Shown here: positions 1 to 8,393 of the stretch, one piece after another
Layout of the letters: every line of letters begins with the position of its first letter
How positions within the stretch are numbered: the stretch's first letter is position 1
The notes under the pieces: generated by a model
Told to the model about the DNA's origin: nothing
Databases searched by the model: none
The model's input: only the letters and a program-made list of their open reading frames with translations
Source of the DNA: Roseovarius gaetbuli
GTDB lineage: Bacteria > Pseudomonadota > Alphaproteobacteria > Rhodobacterales > Rhodobacteraceae
Reading direction: 5' to 3'
NCBI RefSeq assembly: GCF_900172365.1
Contig: NZ_FWFJ01000040.1
Span: 1-37,574 of the forward strand
Length of the DNA stretch: 37,574 nucleotides
Translations under genes and position numbers: made by a program

Positions 1-137
1 CCGAATAACCCTCAAAAATCCCATGTCTACCACTCCAATAGCCCCCAGCTGAATCAAGCAGGGGTAAGGTTGCACATGGGTCAATTCTCAATGACAATTT
101 CTGCAGTTGCCGGGTCAGTTCTCAGTGACAATCAACA
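1..137. mobile_element. Terminal segment of an IS21-family element
   Basis: Two imperfect copies of a roughly 21-bp motif lie at 78-98 (gggtcaattctcaatgacaa) and 112-132 (gggtcagttctcagtgacaa), and the end is ...caatcaaca at 137. The reverse complement of this arrangement, with the same spacing and the same flanking cacatg, occurs at 34950-35015 directly upstream of an istA gene. Multiple terminal repeats are typical of IS21 elements. The body of this element would lie to the left, outside the window. No complete ORF is visible in 1-71, which would be the untranslated part after istB if this is a right end. Confidence 0.75.
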
Positions 138-213
138 GGGGGGGCGCAAAGGGGGATTAATATGCAAGGTTACTGCGTATCAATCTGAATTATAAGGATA
201 ATTCATTTTCAAA

Positions 214-300
214 TGGTGCGGGCGGTGGGACTCGAACCCACACGGGCACAAGGCCCAACAGATTTTAAGTCTGGTATGTCTACCATTCCATCACGCCCGC
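214..300 (-). tRNA. tRNA-Leu (anticodon UAA)
   Basis: Read on the minus strand, the 87-nt gene starts GCGGGCG, ends CGCCCGC-ACCA, and has an encoded CCA. The acceptor stem is perfectly paired. The anticodon arm is CCAGA-CTTAAAA-TCTG, giving anticodon TAA (plus-strand 265-267). A long variable arm (TTGGGCCTTGTGCCC) and a GGTTCGAGTCC T arm are present, as expected for a class II tRNA. The 3' end faces the IS21 end 77 bp away. tRNA 3' ends are common island insertion points, but no attachment repeat is visible here. Confidence 0.96.
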
Positions 301-406
301 ATCAGGACGCGGCCGAAACATAGCCGCTTTCGCGCGGGTGTAAAGCGAATGCGGGTCGTCTGGCGCGGCGCGCACGCAAGCGCACGACAAGCCCCCGCCG
401 CGCCGC

Positions 407-964
407 CTATAATTCTTTCTCGGCCGCCTCTAACGCGCCCAGAAGGTGGCGCTCGGACAGCCATGGATTGAGCTCAAGCGCCGCACGCAGGATCAAGGCG
501 GCCTCGCCGGGGCGCTCAAGCGCCATGAGGGTCATCGCCTGCCCGGTCATCGCCGCGATATGGCGCGGAGACAGCGCCACGGCGCGTTCAAGATTGGGCA
601 GCGCCGCGCTGTAATCCTGCCTTATGAAATTGACAAAGGCGCGCTGATTATAGCCTTCGGCATAGGCGGGACAATAGGCCACAAGCGCATCAAAGGCGGT
701 GACCGCCCCCTCGAAATCATAAGCGGCGCGGCGGGTCATGCCCTCATCCAGAAGGTCTTGTCCATACTCATCGGGCGCATCGGCCCAATATTGCCACATC
801 TCATTTGAAATAATCCGGCCTGCGGTCTCATCCGGGGCGGATTGCGCCGCCGTGATGAGAGCGTTAATTTCTTGGCGATGATCGGGGGCCTCGGGGCATG
901 TCTCGGCCGCAAGCGGTGTTGCCGCAAGCCCGATCATGCCAAGTGCCAGAACCAAATGCTTCAT
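407..964 (-). CDS. Secreted TPR-repeat protein
   Basis: The 185-residue protein has an N-terminal signal peptide (MKHLVLALGMIGLAATPLAAE, cleavage likely after residue 20). From about residue 75 it carries tetratricopeptide repeats: the segments around DFEGAVTAFDALVAYCP, DYSAALPNLERAVALSP and RPGEAALILRAALELNP each have the A/G/A pattern of TPR helices. It is probably a periplasmic interaction protein, and no specific partner can be named. It lies 32 bp downstream of putR on the same strand, so it may be co-transcribed, but nothing links it to proline use. The start at 964 is the only one giving a full signal peptide. No strong Shine-Dalgarno is visible. Confidence 0.85.
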   Translation of the reverse strand: MKHLVLALGMIGLAATPLAAETCPEAPDHRQEINALITAAQSAPDETAGRIISNEMWQYWADAPDEYGQDLLDEGMTRRAAYDFEGAVTAFDALVAYCPAYAEGYNQRAFVNFIRQDYSAALPNLERAVALSPRHIAAMTGQAMTLMALERPGEAALILRAALELNPWLSERHLLGALEAAEKEL

Positions 965-996
965 GAACCATTATTATGGGGCACGGCGCGGATTGG

Positions 997-1476
997 TCAA
1001 ATCACATCGGAAAGAGCGTTTTCCTTGACCGCCTGCATCGCCACATAGGTCGAGGTATTGGACAGATGCGGCAGGGTCGAAATATGATCCGCCAGAACCC
1101 GGCGATAATCGCTCATGCTCTGGGTGCGGATCTTCATCAGGTAGTCGAAATTCCCGGCGATCAAATGCACCTGTTCGATCTCGGGAATCTTCGCCACCGC
1201 CGCGTTGAATTCCGCGAGCGCCGCCTCGCGGGTGTCATGCAGGCGGACCTCGACAAAGCTGACGTGATCAAGCCCAAGGCGAATCGGATCGAACAGCGCC
1301 CGATATCCGGTGATCACCCCGTCGCGTTCAAGTCGGCGCAGGCGCGCCTGCGTGGGCGATTTCGACAAGCCGATTTCGCGCGCAAGCTCGGTCACGCTTA
1401 TCCGCCCGTCGCCCGCCAGAACCCTTAGAATCGCCCGGTCGAACCTATCCAGATCACTCTGTTCGTTTTGGTCCAT
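997..1476 (-). CDS. putR: Lrp/AsnC-family proline utilisation regulator
   Basis: The 159-residue protein has an N-terminal winged HTH (FDRAILRVLAGDGRISVTEL followed by AREIGLSKSPTQARLRRLE) and a C-terminal RAM/AsnC ligand domain (VHLIAGNFDYLMKIRTQSMS). The start chosen is the ATG at 1476 (MDQNEQSDL). It is preceded by TTGGAGCG as RBS, and this length matches the family; an upstream ATG at 1542 would add 22 atypical residues. The gene is divergent from putA, and in alphaproteobacteria such a regulator usually activates putA in response to proline. This assignment rests on the arrangement and the family rather than on a recognised operator. Confidence 0.88.
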   Translation of the reverse strand: MDQNEQSDLDRFDRAILRVLAGDGRISVTELAREIGLSKSPTQARLRRLERDGVITGYRALFDPIRLGLDHVSFVEVRLHDTREAALAEFNAAVAKIPEIEQVHLIAGNFDYLMKIRTQSMSDYRRVLADHISTLPHLSNTSTYVAMQAVKENALSDVI

Positions 1477-1581
1477 CTTTCGCTCCAATATGATGCGTTT
1501 GACCTGATATTCATTTGTAATCGGGAAAAGTAACTTAATCAATCATGCTATCTTAGGCCATCTTAGCCAAGGGGATCCTTC
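1477..1581. promoter_or_regulatory. putR-putA divergent promoter region
   Basis: This 105-bp AT-rich gap separates the two divergent starts. It contains a direct repeat atcttag at 1550-1556 and 1560-1566, one helical turn apart, just before the putA RBS (aagggga). It also holds an AT-rich stretch at 1506-1545 (tgatattcatttgtaat, taacttaatcaatcat) of the kind Lrp-family proteins bind. Which segment is the operator cannot be decided by eye. Confidence 0.5.
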
Positions 1582-4500
1582 ATGCCATATGACACCGACA
1601 TGCGCCGCGCCATTGATCTGGCAACCTATGCTGACGAAGGCGAAACCCTTGCCCGTCTGGCCGAAATCGCCGCGCTGTCCGAAGCGGACCGCAAGGCCAT
1701 CTGTGCGCGTGGCGCGCAACTGGTCCGCGATATCCGCGGCCAGTCGAACCCCGGCCTGATGGAAGTGTTTCTGGCCGAATACGGTCTGTCAACCGACGAA
1801 GGCATCGCCCTGATGTGTCTGGCCGAGGCGCTCTTGCGGGTGCCCGACGCCGAAACCATCGACGCCCTCATTGAGGATAAGATCGCGCCGTCGAACTGGG
1901 GCAAGCACATGGGCCATTCAACCTCATCCTTGGTCAATGCCTCGACTTGGGCCCTGATGCTGACCGGCAAGGTTCTCAAGGAAGACGCTCCCGGCCCCGT
2001 CGGCCATCTGCGCAGCGCGATCAAACGCCTGGGCGAGCCGGTGATCCGCACCGCCGTTGCCCGCGCCATGAAGGAAATGGGCCGCCAGTTCGTTCTGGGC
2101 GAGAACATCCGCTCGGCCATGGACCGCGCCGCCAACATGGAGAAAAAGGGCTATTCCTATTCCTATGACATGCTTGGCGAGGCCGCGCGCACCGATGGCG
2201 ACGCCACCCGCTATCACCTCAGCTATAGCCGCGCGATCACCGCGATTGCCGATGCCTGCACCAATGCCGATATCCGCGACAATCCGGGCATCTCGGTCAA
2301 GCTTTCGGCGCTGCATGCCCGCTATGAAGAGGCCCAGCACGACCAGGTGATGGAAATCCTCGTACCGCGTCTGCGCAGCCTCGCCCTGCTGGCGAAATCC
2401 GCCAAGATGGGCCTTAACATCGACGCCGAAGAGGCCGACCGCCTGTCGCTTTCGCTCGATGTGATCGAAGCTGTGCTTGCCGAACCCGCCCTTGCGGGCT
2501 GGGACGGGTTTGGCGTCGTGGTTCAGGCCTATGGCCACCGCGCCAGCCACGTTCTTGACCACCTTTATGGTCTGGCCACACGGCTTGATCGCAAGATCAT
2601 GGTCCGCCTCGTAAAGGGCGCCTATTGGGACACCGAGATCAAGCGCGCCCAGGTCGAGGGCATCGAGGGCTTTCCGGTCTTCACCTCGAAGGCCGCCACC
2701 GATGTCAGCTATATCGCCAATGCCCGCAAGCTCCTGTCGATGACCGACCGGATCTATCCGCAATTCGCCACCCATAACGCCCATACCGCCGCTGCCATTC
2801 TGGAAATGGCCACCGACAAATCGACCTTCGAATTCCAGCGTCTGCACGGCATGGGCGAGGCCCTGCACGACATCATCCTCAAGGCCGAGAAGACCCGCTG
2901 TCGCATCTATGCGCCGGTTGGCGCGCATCGCGATCTGCTGGCCTATCTGGTGCGTCGCCTTTTGGAAAACGGCGCCAACTCAAGCTTTGTGAACCAGATC
3001 GTCGACGAAGAGGTCGCCCCCGAGGTGGTCGCGCGCGATCCGTTTGACGCGATCAACGATCCGCCCGCCGATCTGGCGACCGGCCCTGACCTGTTTCAGC
3101 CAGAGCGCCCCAATTCGCGCGGCTTTGATCTCCACCACCGCCCCACGCTTGACGCGGTGCTCAAAGCGCGCGACGCCTTTGCCACCCATAACTGGAGTGC
3201 GACCGCACTTGTCGCGGACAAGGCAAAGGGCAACGCGCCAGTGCGCGTCGACAACCCCGCCGACCCCGCCGACAGCCCCGGCACCGTCACCCCCGCAAGC
3301 GCCGCCGAGATCGAAACCGCCCTGTCGTCGGCCCGCCCATGGGATGCCGCCCCGGCCGAGCGCGCCAAGGTTCTGAACAAGGTCGCCGACCTCTACGAGG
3401 AAAACTTTGGCGAGATTTTCGCCATCCTGTCGCGCGAAGCCGGCAAATCCATCCCCGATGCCGTCGCCGAACTGCGCGAAGCGGTGGATTTCCTGCGCTA
3501 TTACGCCGCCAACGCTCCGGAGGCCCCGGCGGTTGGCACCTTCACCTGTATCTCGCCGTGGAACTTCCCGCTGGCGATCTTCAGCGGCCAGATCGCGGCG
3601 GCCCTTGCCACGGGTAACGCGGTTCTATCGAAACCCGCCGAGCAGACCCCGATCATCGCCCATCTGGCGATCTCGCTGATGCACAAGGCCGGCGTGCCCG
3701 AAACCGCGCTTCAGCTTTTGCCCGGTGCGGGCGATGTTGGCGCCGCGCTCACCTCTGACGCACGCGTCGGCGGGGTGGCCTTTACCGGCTCGACCAGCAC
3801 GGCGATGAAAATCCGCGCTGCCATGGCCGAAAACCTCGCCCCCGGCGCGCCGCTGATTGCCGAAACCGGCGGTCTCAATGCGATGATCGTCGATTCCACC
3901 GCCCTGCCCGAACAGGCGGTGCAGGCGATTGTTGAATCCGCCTTTCAATCGGCTGGTCAACGCTGTTCCGCGCTGCGCTGTCTTTATGTGCAGGAAGACA
4001 TCGCCGAGGATTTCATCAAGATGCTCAAGGGCGCGATGGATGTGCTTTGCGTCGGCTCTCCCTGGCATATCTCGACCGATTGCGGCCCGGTGATTGACGA
4101 AACCGCGCGTTCGGGGATTGCCGACCACATCCAGAAAGCGCGCGCCGAAGGCCGTCTGATGCACGAGCTGATGACGCCGAATGTCGGCACCTTCATCGCC
4201 CCCAGCCTGATCAGCGTTGGCGGCATCGAAGACCTTGAGCGCGAAATCTTTGGCCCGGTTCTGCATCTGGCAACCTTCAAGGCCAAGCATCTTGACCGGG
4301 TGATTGATGCGATCAACGCCACCGGTTATGGGCTGACCTTTGGCCTGATGACGCGGATCGATGACCGCGTGCAACACGTGACCGAGCGGATGCATGTCGG
4401 CAACATCTATGTCAACCGCAACCAGATCGGCGCCATCGTCGGCAGCCAACCCTTTGGCGGTGAAGGGCTTTCTGGGACTGGCCCCAAGGCCGGCGGGCCG

Positions 4501-5013
4501 CATTACCTGACCCGATATACCGCGCGCCCGGCAACCGCGGTCGATGCCGAATGGTCCGGCGCAATGGCAACCAAGGACGCACAGACCGCCCTTGAGCGCA
4601 CCAACGCCGTGCCCGGCACACCGCGCCAGGACATCATTTTGCCCGGACCGACCGGCGAGTCCAACCGCCTGACCACCCGCGTGCGCCCTGCGCTGTTGTG
4701 TATGGGGCCGGGGGCCAAGGCCACCGCAGAACAGGCCAAGGCGGTCACCGATCTCGGCGGCGTCGCGGTTCAGGCCACAGGCGCGATTGACCCCGAAGCA
4801 CTCGTGTCTCTTGCTGGGCTTTCGGGCGCGATCTGGTGGGGCGATGCCGATACCGCCCGCGCCTATGCCCTCGCACTCAGCAAACGCGAGGGGCCGATCA
4901 TGCCGCTGATCACTGGCATGCCCGACACCGGCCACGCCCTGCACGAGCGCCACGTCTGTGTCGATACAACGGCGGCGGGCGGCAACGCCGAACTCCTGGG
5001 CGGCATGGCTTGA
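1582..5013 (+). CDS. putA: Bifunctional proline dehydrogenase / glutamate semialdehyde dehydrogenase
   Basis: The 1143-residue enzyme oxidises proline to P5C with FAD and electrons passing to quinone, then P5C to glutamate with NAD+. The PRODH barrel covers about residues 140-480, with MVRLVKGAYWD near 340 and FATHNAHT further on. The ALDH domain follows, with ISPWNFPLAIF near 657, FTGSTST, the general base Glu761 in AETGG and the catalytic Cys795 in GQRCSALR. There is no N-terminal ribbon-helix-helix, so it is not self-regulating like E. coli PutA (1320 residues), which agrees with an external PutR. The extra C-terminal 130 or so residues resemble the type B PutA tail. The ATG at 1582 has a good RBS (aagggga). 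Confidence 0.97.
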   Translation: MPYDTDMRRAIDLATYADEGETLARLAEIAALSEADRKAICARGAQLVRDIRGQSNPGLMEVFLAEYGLSTDEGIALMCLAEALLRVPDAETIDALIEDKIAPSNWGKHMGHSTSSLVNASTWALMLTGKVLKEDAPGPVGHLRSAIKRLGEPVIRTAVARAMKEMGRQFVLGENIRSAMDRAANMEKKGYSYSYDMLGEAARTDGDATRYHLSYSRAITAIADACTNADIRDNPGISVKLSALHARYEEAQHDQVMEILVPRLRSLALLAKSAKMGLNIDAEEADRLSLSLDVIEAVLAEPALAGWDGFGVVVQAYGHRASHVLDHLYGLATRLDRKIMVRLVKGAYWDTEIKRAQVEGIEGFPVFTSKAATDVSYIANARKLLSMTDRIYPQFATHNAHTAAAILEMATDKSTFEFQRLHGMGEALHDIILKAEKTRCRIYAPVGAHRDLLAYLVRRLLENGANSSFVNQIVDEEVAPEVVARDPFDAINDPPADLATGPDLFQPERPNSRGFDLHHRPTLDAVLKARDAFATHNWSATALVADKAKGNAPVRVDNPADPADSPGTVTPASAAEIETALSSARPWDAAPAERAKVLNKVADLYEENFGEIFAILSREAGKSIPDAVAELREAVDFLRYYAANAPEAPAVGTFTCISPWNFPLAIFSGQIAAALATGNAVLSKPAEQTPIIAHLAISLMHKAGVPETALQLLPGAGDVGAALTSDARVGGVAFTGSTSTAMKIRAAMAENLAPGAPLIAETGGLNAMIVDSTALPEQAVQAIVESAFQSAGQRCSALRCLYVQEDIAEDFIKMLKGAMDVLCVGSPWHISTDCGPVIDETARSGIADHIQKARAEGRLMHELMTPNVGTFIAPSLISVGGIEDLEREIFGPVLHLATFKAKHLDRVIDAINATGYGLTFGLMTRIDDRVQHVTERMHVGNIYVNRNQIGAIVGSQPFGGEGLSGTGPKAGGPHYLTRYTARPATAVDAEWSGAMATKDAQTALERTNAVPGTPRQDIILPGPTGESNRLTTRVRPALLCMGPGAKATAEQAKAVTDLGGVAVQATGAIDPEALVSLAGLSGAIWWGDADTARAYALALSKREGPIMPLITGMPDTGHALHERHVCVDTTAAGGNAELLGGMA

Positions 5014-5024
5014 CCTTACCACGG

Positions 5025-5047
5025 CATGGGGCCAACGTGGCCCCATG
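5025..5047. promoter_or_regulatory. Perfect hairpin covering a start codon
   Basis: The sequence catggggcca-acg-tggccccatg is a perfect 10-bp inverted repeat with a 3-nt loop. It begins 12 bp after the putA stop. Its right arm contains the ATG (5045-5047) of the rhomboid gene. There is no T-run after it, so it is a poor intrinsic terminator. It could mask translation initiation. Confidence 0.6.
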
Positions 5048-5791
5048 TTCCCGATCCGCGACCACAACCCCTCGGGGCGCACGCCCTATGTGACCTATGC
5101 GCTGATTGCCCTCAACGTGGTGATCTATCTGGGCTATTGGCCGCTGTTCAGCGATGCGCGCGCGCTCAATCTGTTCTTTTACGATTGGGCCATGATCCCG
5201 GCGCGCGTCACACAGGCCCGCGAATATTCGGGCCTTCTGACCTCGATATTCCTGCACGGTGGGATCATGCACCTCGTCGGCAACATGCTGTTCTTGTGGA
5301 TCTTTGGTGACAACATGGAGGATCGGATGGGCCACCTGCCCTATCTCGCATTCTACCTCGCTTGCGGTGTGGGCGCGAGCCTTGCGCAGGTGGCCGCAGA
5401 GCCCGCCTCAATGGTTCCCACCGTCGGGGCCTCGGGGGCGATTGCGGGGGTGATGGGGGGGTATCTTTTGCTGTTTCCGCGCGCTCGGGTGGATATCCTG
5501 ATCATCTTCATCGTGTTCTTCCGCATCATCACCATTCCCGCCGCGATCCTTCTGGTGCTGTGGTTCGCGATCCAGCTCTTTAGCGGCATCGGCGCAGACC
5601 TGAGCAACGGCGGCGTCGCCTATTGGGCACATGCGGGCGGCTTCGCGATCGGTGGTGCCCTGACCGTGCCTGTGTTCCTTCGCCTTGGCGGACGGCGCTT
5701 CTGGAATGTGACGCACGGCCAGCCGCCCAATCCCGAAGCACGCTATGCCTATCGGCGCACATCCATTCCCCGCGTGAGGCCCCGAAAATGA
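5045..5791 (+). CDS. Rhomboid family intramembrane serine protease
   Basis: The 248-residue polytopic membrane protein carries the rhomboid hallmarks HGGIMHLVGNMLFLWIFGDN in the L1/TM2 region, catalytic Ser130 in GASGAIAG, and catalytic His196 in YWAHAGGFAIGG. It is expected to cleave transmembrane substrates in the inner membrane, and the substrate is unknown. The ATG at 5045 (MFPIRDHNPSGRTPYV) is chosen because conserved rhomboids of this group begin close to this sequence. An in-frame ATG at 4958 lies inside putA. No Shine-Dalgarno is visible and the start sits inside a hairpin. The stop overlaps the next ATG (ATGA), implying coupling. Confidence 0.9.
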   Translation: MFPIRDHNPSGRTPYVTYALIALNVVIYLGYWPLFSDARALNLFFYDWAMIPARVTQAREYSGLLTSIFLHGGIMHLVGNMLFLWIFGDNMEDRMGHLPYLAFYLACGVGASLAQVAAEPASMVPTVGASGAIAGVMGGYLLLFPRARVDILIIFIVFFRIITIPAAILLVLWFAIQLFSGIGADLSNGGVAYWAHAGGFAIGGALTVPVFLRLGGRRFWNVTHGQPPNPEARYAYRRTSIPRVRPRK

Positions 5792-6154
5792 CCCCCCCAC
5801 AAAGCCAGCTGCCACTGCGGCGCAGTCGAACTGCGCGTGACGCTCTCTGAAGGACTGGCAAGCGCGCGCCGCTGCGATTTCAGCTTTTGCCGCAGACGTG
5901 GCGCCGCTGCGGTCACGGCCCCGCTTTCCGGGCTCAAGGTGACCAAAGGCGCCGAAAACCTGACACTTTATCAATGGGGGACAGGCACCGCGAAACACTA
6001 TTTCTGCAAAACCTGCGGGATTTACACCCACCATCAGCGCCGCTCGAATCCGAACGAATATGGCGTCAACCTTGGCGCATTGGAGGGGGTCAACCCGCGC
6101 GACCTCGGCAACATCGGCTGGGTCGACGGGATCAATCACCCCTCAGACACCTGA
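5788..6154 (+). CDS. GFA/Mss4-like zinc protein, frameshifted at a C7 tract
   Basis: The body encodes a glutathione-dependent formaldehyde-activating (GFA) family protein of about 120 residues: SCHCGAVELRV, RRCDFSFCRRRGA, YFCKTCGIYTHHQRRSNP and a C-terminal GINHP. The ATG at 5788 overlaps the rhomboid stop (ATGA), but its frame is wrong for the body. Removing one C from the run of seven at 5792-5798 gives M-T-P-H-K-A-S-C-H-C-G-A-V in frame. As written, the only in-frame start is a GTG at 5837, which would lose the first zinc cysteines. The C-x-C-x2-C group reads C-D-F-S-F-C, so one usual cysteine is phenylalanine. The gene is either a pseudogene, slippage-controlled, or affected by a sequencing error. 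Confidence 0.8.
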
Positions 6155-6180
6155 CTTCTTCTTGGCATAAATACTCATCC

Positions 6181-6203
6181 AAGAAAATTCGACGAATTTT
6201 CTT
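6181..6203. terminator. Palindrome between convergent genes
   Basis: The sequence aagaaaattcg-a-cgaattttctt is a perfect 11-bp inverted repeat with a 1-nt spacer, between the GFA-like gene and suhB, which converge here. The A/T-rich arms supply a T-run in both directions, so it can act as a bidirectional terminator. It is preceded by ggcataaatactc. The motif may be a dispersed palindrome of this lineage, but no second copy is visible in the window. Confidence 0.65.
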
Positions 6204-6211
6204 GACCCGCC

Positions 6212-6997
6212 TCAGCCGCGGATCACACCGGCGAACTTGTCGAAGATCGCCTCGTTGCCACAGATCACCTCGCCATCGGCAAGAATGTCGCCACCCTTGC
6301 ACAGCGGCTCGATGAACCCGCCGGCTTCGCGCACGATCACGATACCTGCCGCCATATCCCAAGCATTCAAGCGCCGCTCCCAGAAGCCATCATACCGCCC
6401 GGCCGCCACATAGGCCATGTCAAGCGCCGCCGAACCCCACCGCCGCACACCGGCGCAGGTCGGCATTATCCGCGCCAGATCCTGAAGCGTTTCCGGCAGA
6501 TCGGCACGCCCGCCAAACGGCAGGCCCGTGGCAAAGATCGACTCGATCATCTTGCCGCGCCCCGACACCCGCAGGCGGCTTTCATTCAGCCAGGCGCCGG
6601 CGCCCTTTTCGGCAAAGAATGCCTCGTCCTTGGCCGCATCATAGATCACGCCGGCAACAATCTCGCCCTTGTGCTCAAGCGCGATCGAGACCGCCCAATG
6701 CGGCAGGCCATGCAGGAAGTTCGTGGTCCCGTCGAGCGGGTCGACGATCCAGCGCCGGGTCGGATCGGTGCCCTCTTCGCCGCCGCCCTCTTCGGCCAGC
6801 CAGCCATAAGTCGGGCGCGCGCCCATCAGCTCGGTCTTGATGATCTTTTCGGCGGCGATATCGGCGCGGCTGACGAAGTCGCCGGCACCTTTCATCGACA
6901 CCTGAAGGTTCTCGACCTCGCGGAAATCCTTGGCCAATGCCCGCCCCGCTTTGCGCGCGGCTTTCAGCATGACGTTGAGATTGGCACTACCTACCAT
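6212..6997 (-). CDS. suhB: Inositol monophosphatase family protein
   Basis: The 261-residue protein is a Mg-dependent phosphatase. Metal ligands are visible: Glu69 in LAEEGG, then Asp86 and Asp89 in WIVDPLDGTTNF, and the late NAWDMAAG motif with AGRYDGFWE before it. It dephosphorylates inositol-1-phosphate or related sugar phosphates. SuhB homologues also take part in rRNA antitermination, which cannot be judged here. The ATG at 6997 is chosen over an upstream start at 7093 because AAGGAG lies 9 bp before it and the extra N-terminus is not family-like. It is downstream of, and co-directional with, the aldo/keto reductase. Confidence 0.93.
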   Translation of the reverse strand: MVGSANLNVMLKAARKAGRALAKDFREVENLQVSMKGAGDFVSRADIAAEKIIKTELMGARPTYGWLAEEGGGEEGTDPTRRWIVDPLDGTTNFLHGLPHWAVSIALEHKGEIVAGVIYDAAKDEAFFAEKGAGAWLNESRLRVSGRGKMIESIFATGLPFGGRADLPETLQDLARIMPTCAGVRRWGSAALDMAYVAAGRYDGFWERRLNAWDMAAGIVIVREAGGFIEPLCKGGDILADGEVICGNEAIFDKFAGVIRG

Positions 6998-7098
6998 TGC
7001 GACGGCTCCTTTTGGGTCAGGCCGCGCGTATACGCCGCAAGAGCGCGCCACACAAGGGGGCGGCGACCCAAACCGGCCAAAGCCCCCCGCCACCGTGC

Positions 7099-8142
7099 CT
7101 AATAGGGCATCGGGTGCTCTTTATGCGCCACCTCGATCTCTTCAAGCACCTCGTCGCTGAGCGTAATATCCCCCGCCCCAAGCGCGATCTCAAGCTGGTC
7201 TGGCGTGGTCGCCCCAAATATCGCGGAACACATGAACGGCCGCGTCAGACACCAGGCAAGCGCCATCTGCGAGGGATCAAGCCCGTGCTTTTGCGCAATC
7301 CCGAGATAGGCGTCGACAGCGGCAAAGGCGCGCTCGGTCTTGCGCCCGCCCAAATCCCCGTTGATCGCCATCCGCGACCCACCGGGCACCACGCCGCCCT
7401 GATATTTGCCCGTGAGAAACCCCGCCGCCAGCGGCGAGAACGCCAAAAGGCCGACATCCTCGTTCACGCTCAGCTCGGCCAGATCGGTATCATAGAGCCG
7501 ACACATCAGCGAATATTCGTTCTGGATCGTGGCCGCCCTTGGCCCATGCCCGGCCCCGGCCAGACGAAGCCATTGCGCCGTGCCCCAGGCACTTTCATTG
7601 GAGAGGCCGAAATGCCGGATCGTGCCGCGCTCGACCTCGCGCTGTAACGCCTCAAGCGCCTCTTGCATATGCGTAAGGGTCTCTTCGCGGTTCTGCCCCG
7701 AGGGATCGAACCGCCAGTTCTTGCGAAACATATAGCTGCCCCGGTTGGGCCAGTGGAACTGGTAAAGATCAATGCAATCGGTCTTGAGCCGCCGCAACGA
7801 GCCCTCGATCGCCTGCGGAATCGTTTTGGCCGAAATCGGCGCGCCGTCGCGAGCGTGCTTGAAGCCTTCGCCGGAATGCTTGGTGGCAAGGATCACGTCA
7901 CCGCGCCGCCCGCTGCGGGCAAACCACTCGCCGATGATCTCTTCGGTGCGCCCGGTGGTCTCCCCCGAAATCGGCGTGGTCGGATACATCTCAGCGGTGT
8001 CGATGAAATTCACCCCGCGCTCAAGCGCGCGATCAATCTGGGCATGGCCCTCTTGCAGGGTGTTTTGCGTCCCCCAGGTCATCGAGCCAAGGCACAGCGC
8101 ACTGACGTTAAGGCCGGTACGGCCAAGCGGTTTCATCTTCAT
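7099..8142 (-). CDS. Aldo/keto reductase (Tas-like)
   Basis: The 347-residue NADPH-dependent oxidoreductase of the AKR superfamily is closest to the Tas/YghZ type. Visible features are the N-terminal LGRTGLNVSALCLGSMTWG, the catalytic Asp/Tyr segment NFIDTAEMYP, Lys in ILATKHSG, and the C-terminal cofactor segment FGATTPDQLE. The substrate is unknown. The ATG at 8142 follows AGGGGA at good spacing. The intergenic stretch 8146-8363 beyond it shows no gene I can support. Confidence 0.9.
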   Translation of the reverse strand: MKMKPLGRTGLNVSALCLGSMTWGTQNTLQEGHAQIDRALERGVNFIDTAEMYPTTPISGETTGRTEEIIGEWFARSGRRGDVILATKHSGEGFKHARDGAPISAKTIPQAIEGSLRRLKTDCIDLYQFHWPNRGSYMFRKNWRFDPSGQNREETLTHMQEALEALQREVERGTIRHFGLSNESAWGTAQWLRLAGAGHGPRAATIQNEYSLMCRLYDTDLAELSVNEDVGLLAFSPLAAGFLTGKYQGGVVPGGSRMAINGDLGGRKTERAFAAVDAYLGIAQKHGLDPSQMALAWCLTRPFMCSAIFGATTPDQLEIALGAGDITLSDEVLEEIEVAHKEHPMPY

Positions 8143-8393
8143 CACAAATCCCCTGTCTTTTGCCGCGCCACCCTAGCCACCCCGGCCCCAAGCGCAATGC
8201 TTTCCCTTGCGCCGCGCGATCACACCGGGCAGGTTCACCCCATCAGGGTGAGGTATCGCGTGCGCCATGACAAATCTGAACGCTCCTGGGTCTGGGTCTA
8301 AAACCCGCTGAGCCTTGAAAAAGGTCAGGGCTCTGTCTTGGTCGTGACCGAGACCCTCGCTATGTGATGTGGTGGACCTATGAGAAGAACCGG

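Noticed and set aside
3625..5082. 485-codon minus-strand ORF opposite putA
   Set aside because: Composition is that of a shadow of a high-GC gene; no recognisable motif, and putA on the other strand is certain.
8146..8363. Possible short gene between the aldo/keto reductase and the membrane protein
   Set aside because: Short frames on both strands lack RBS and family resemblance.
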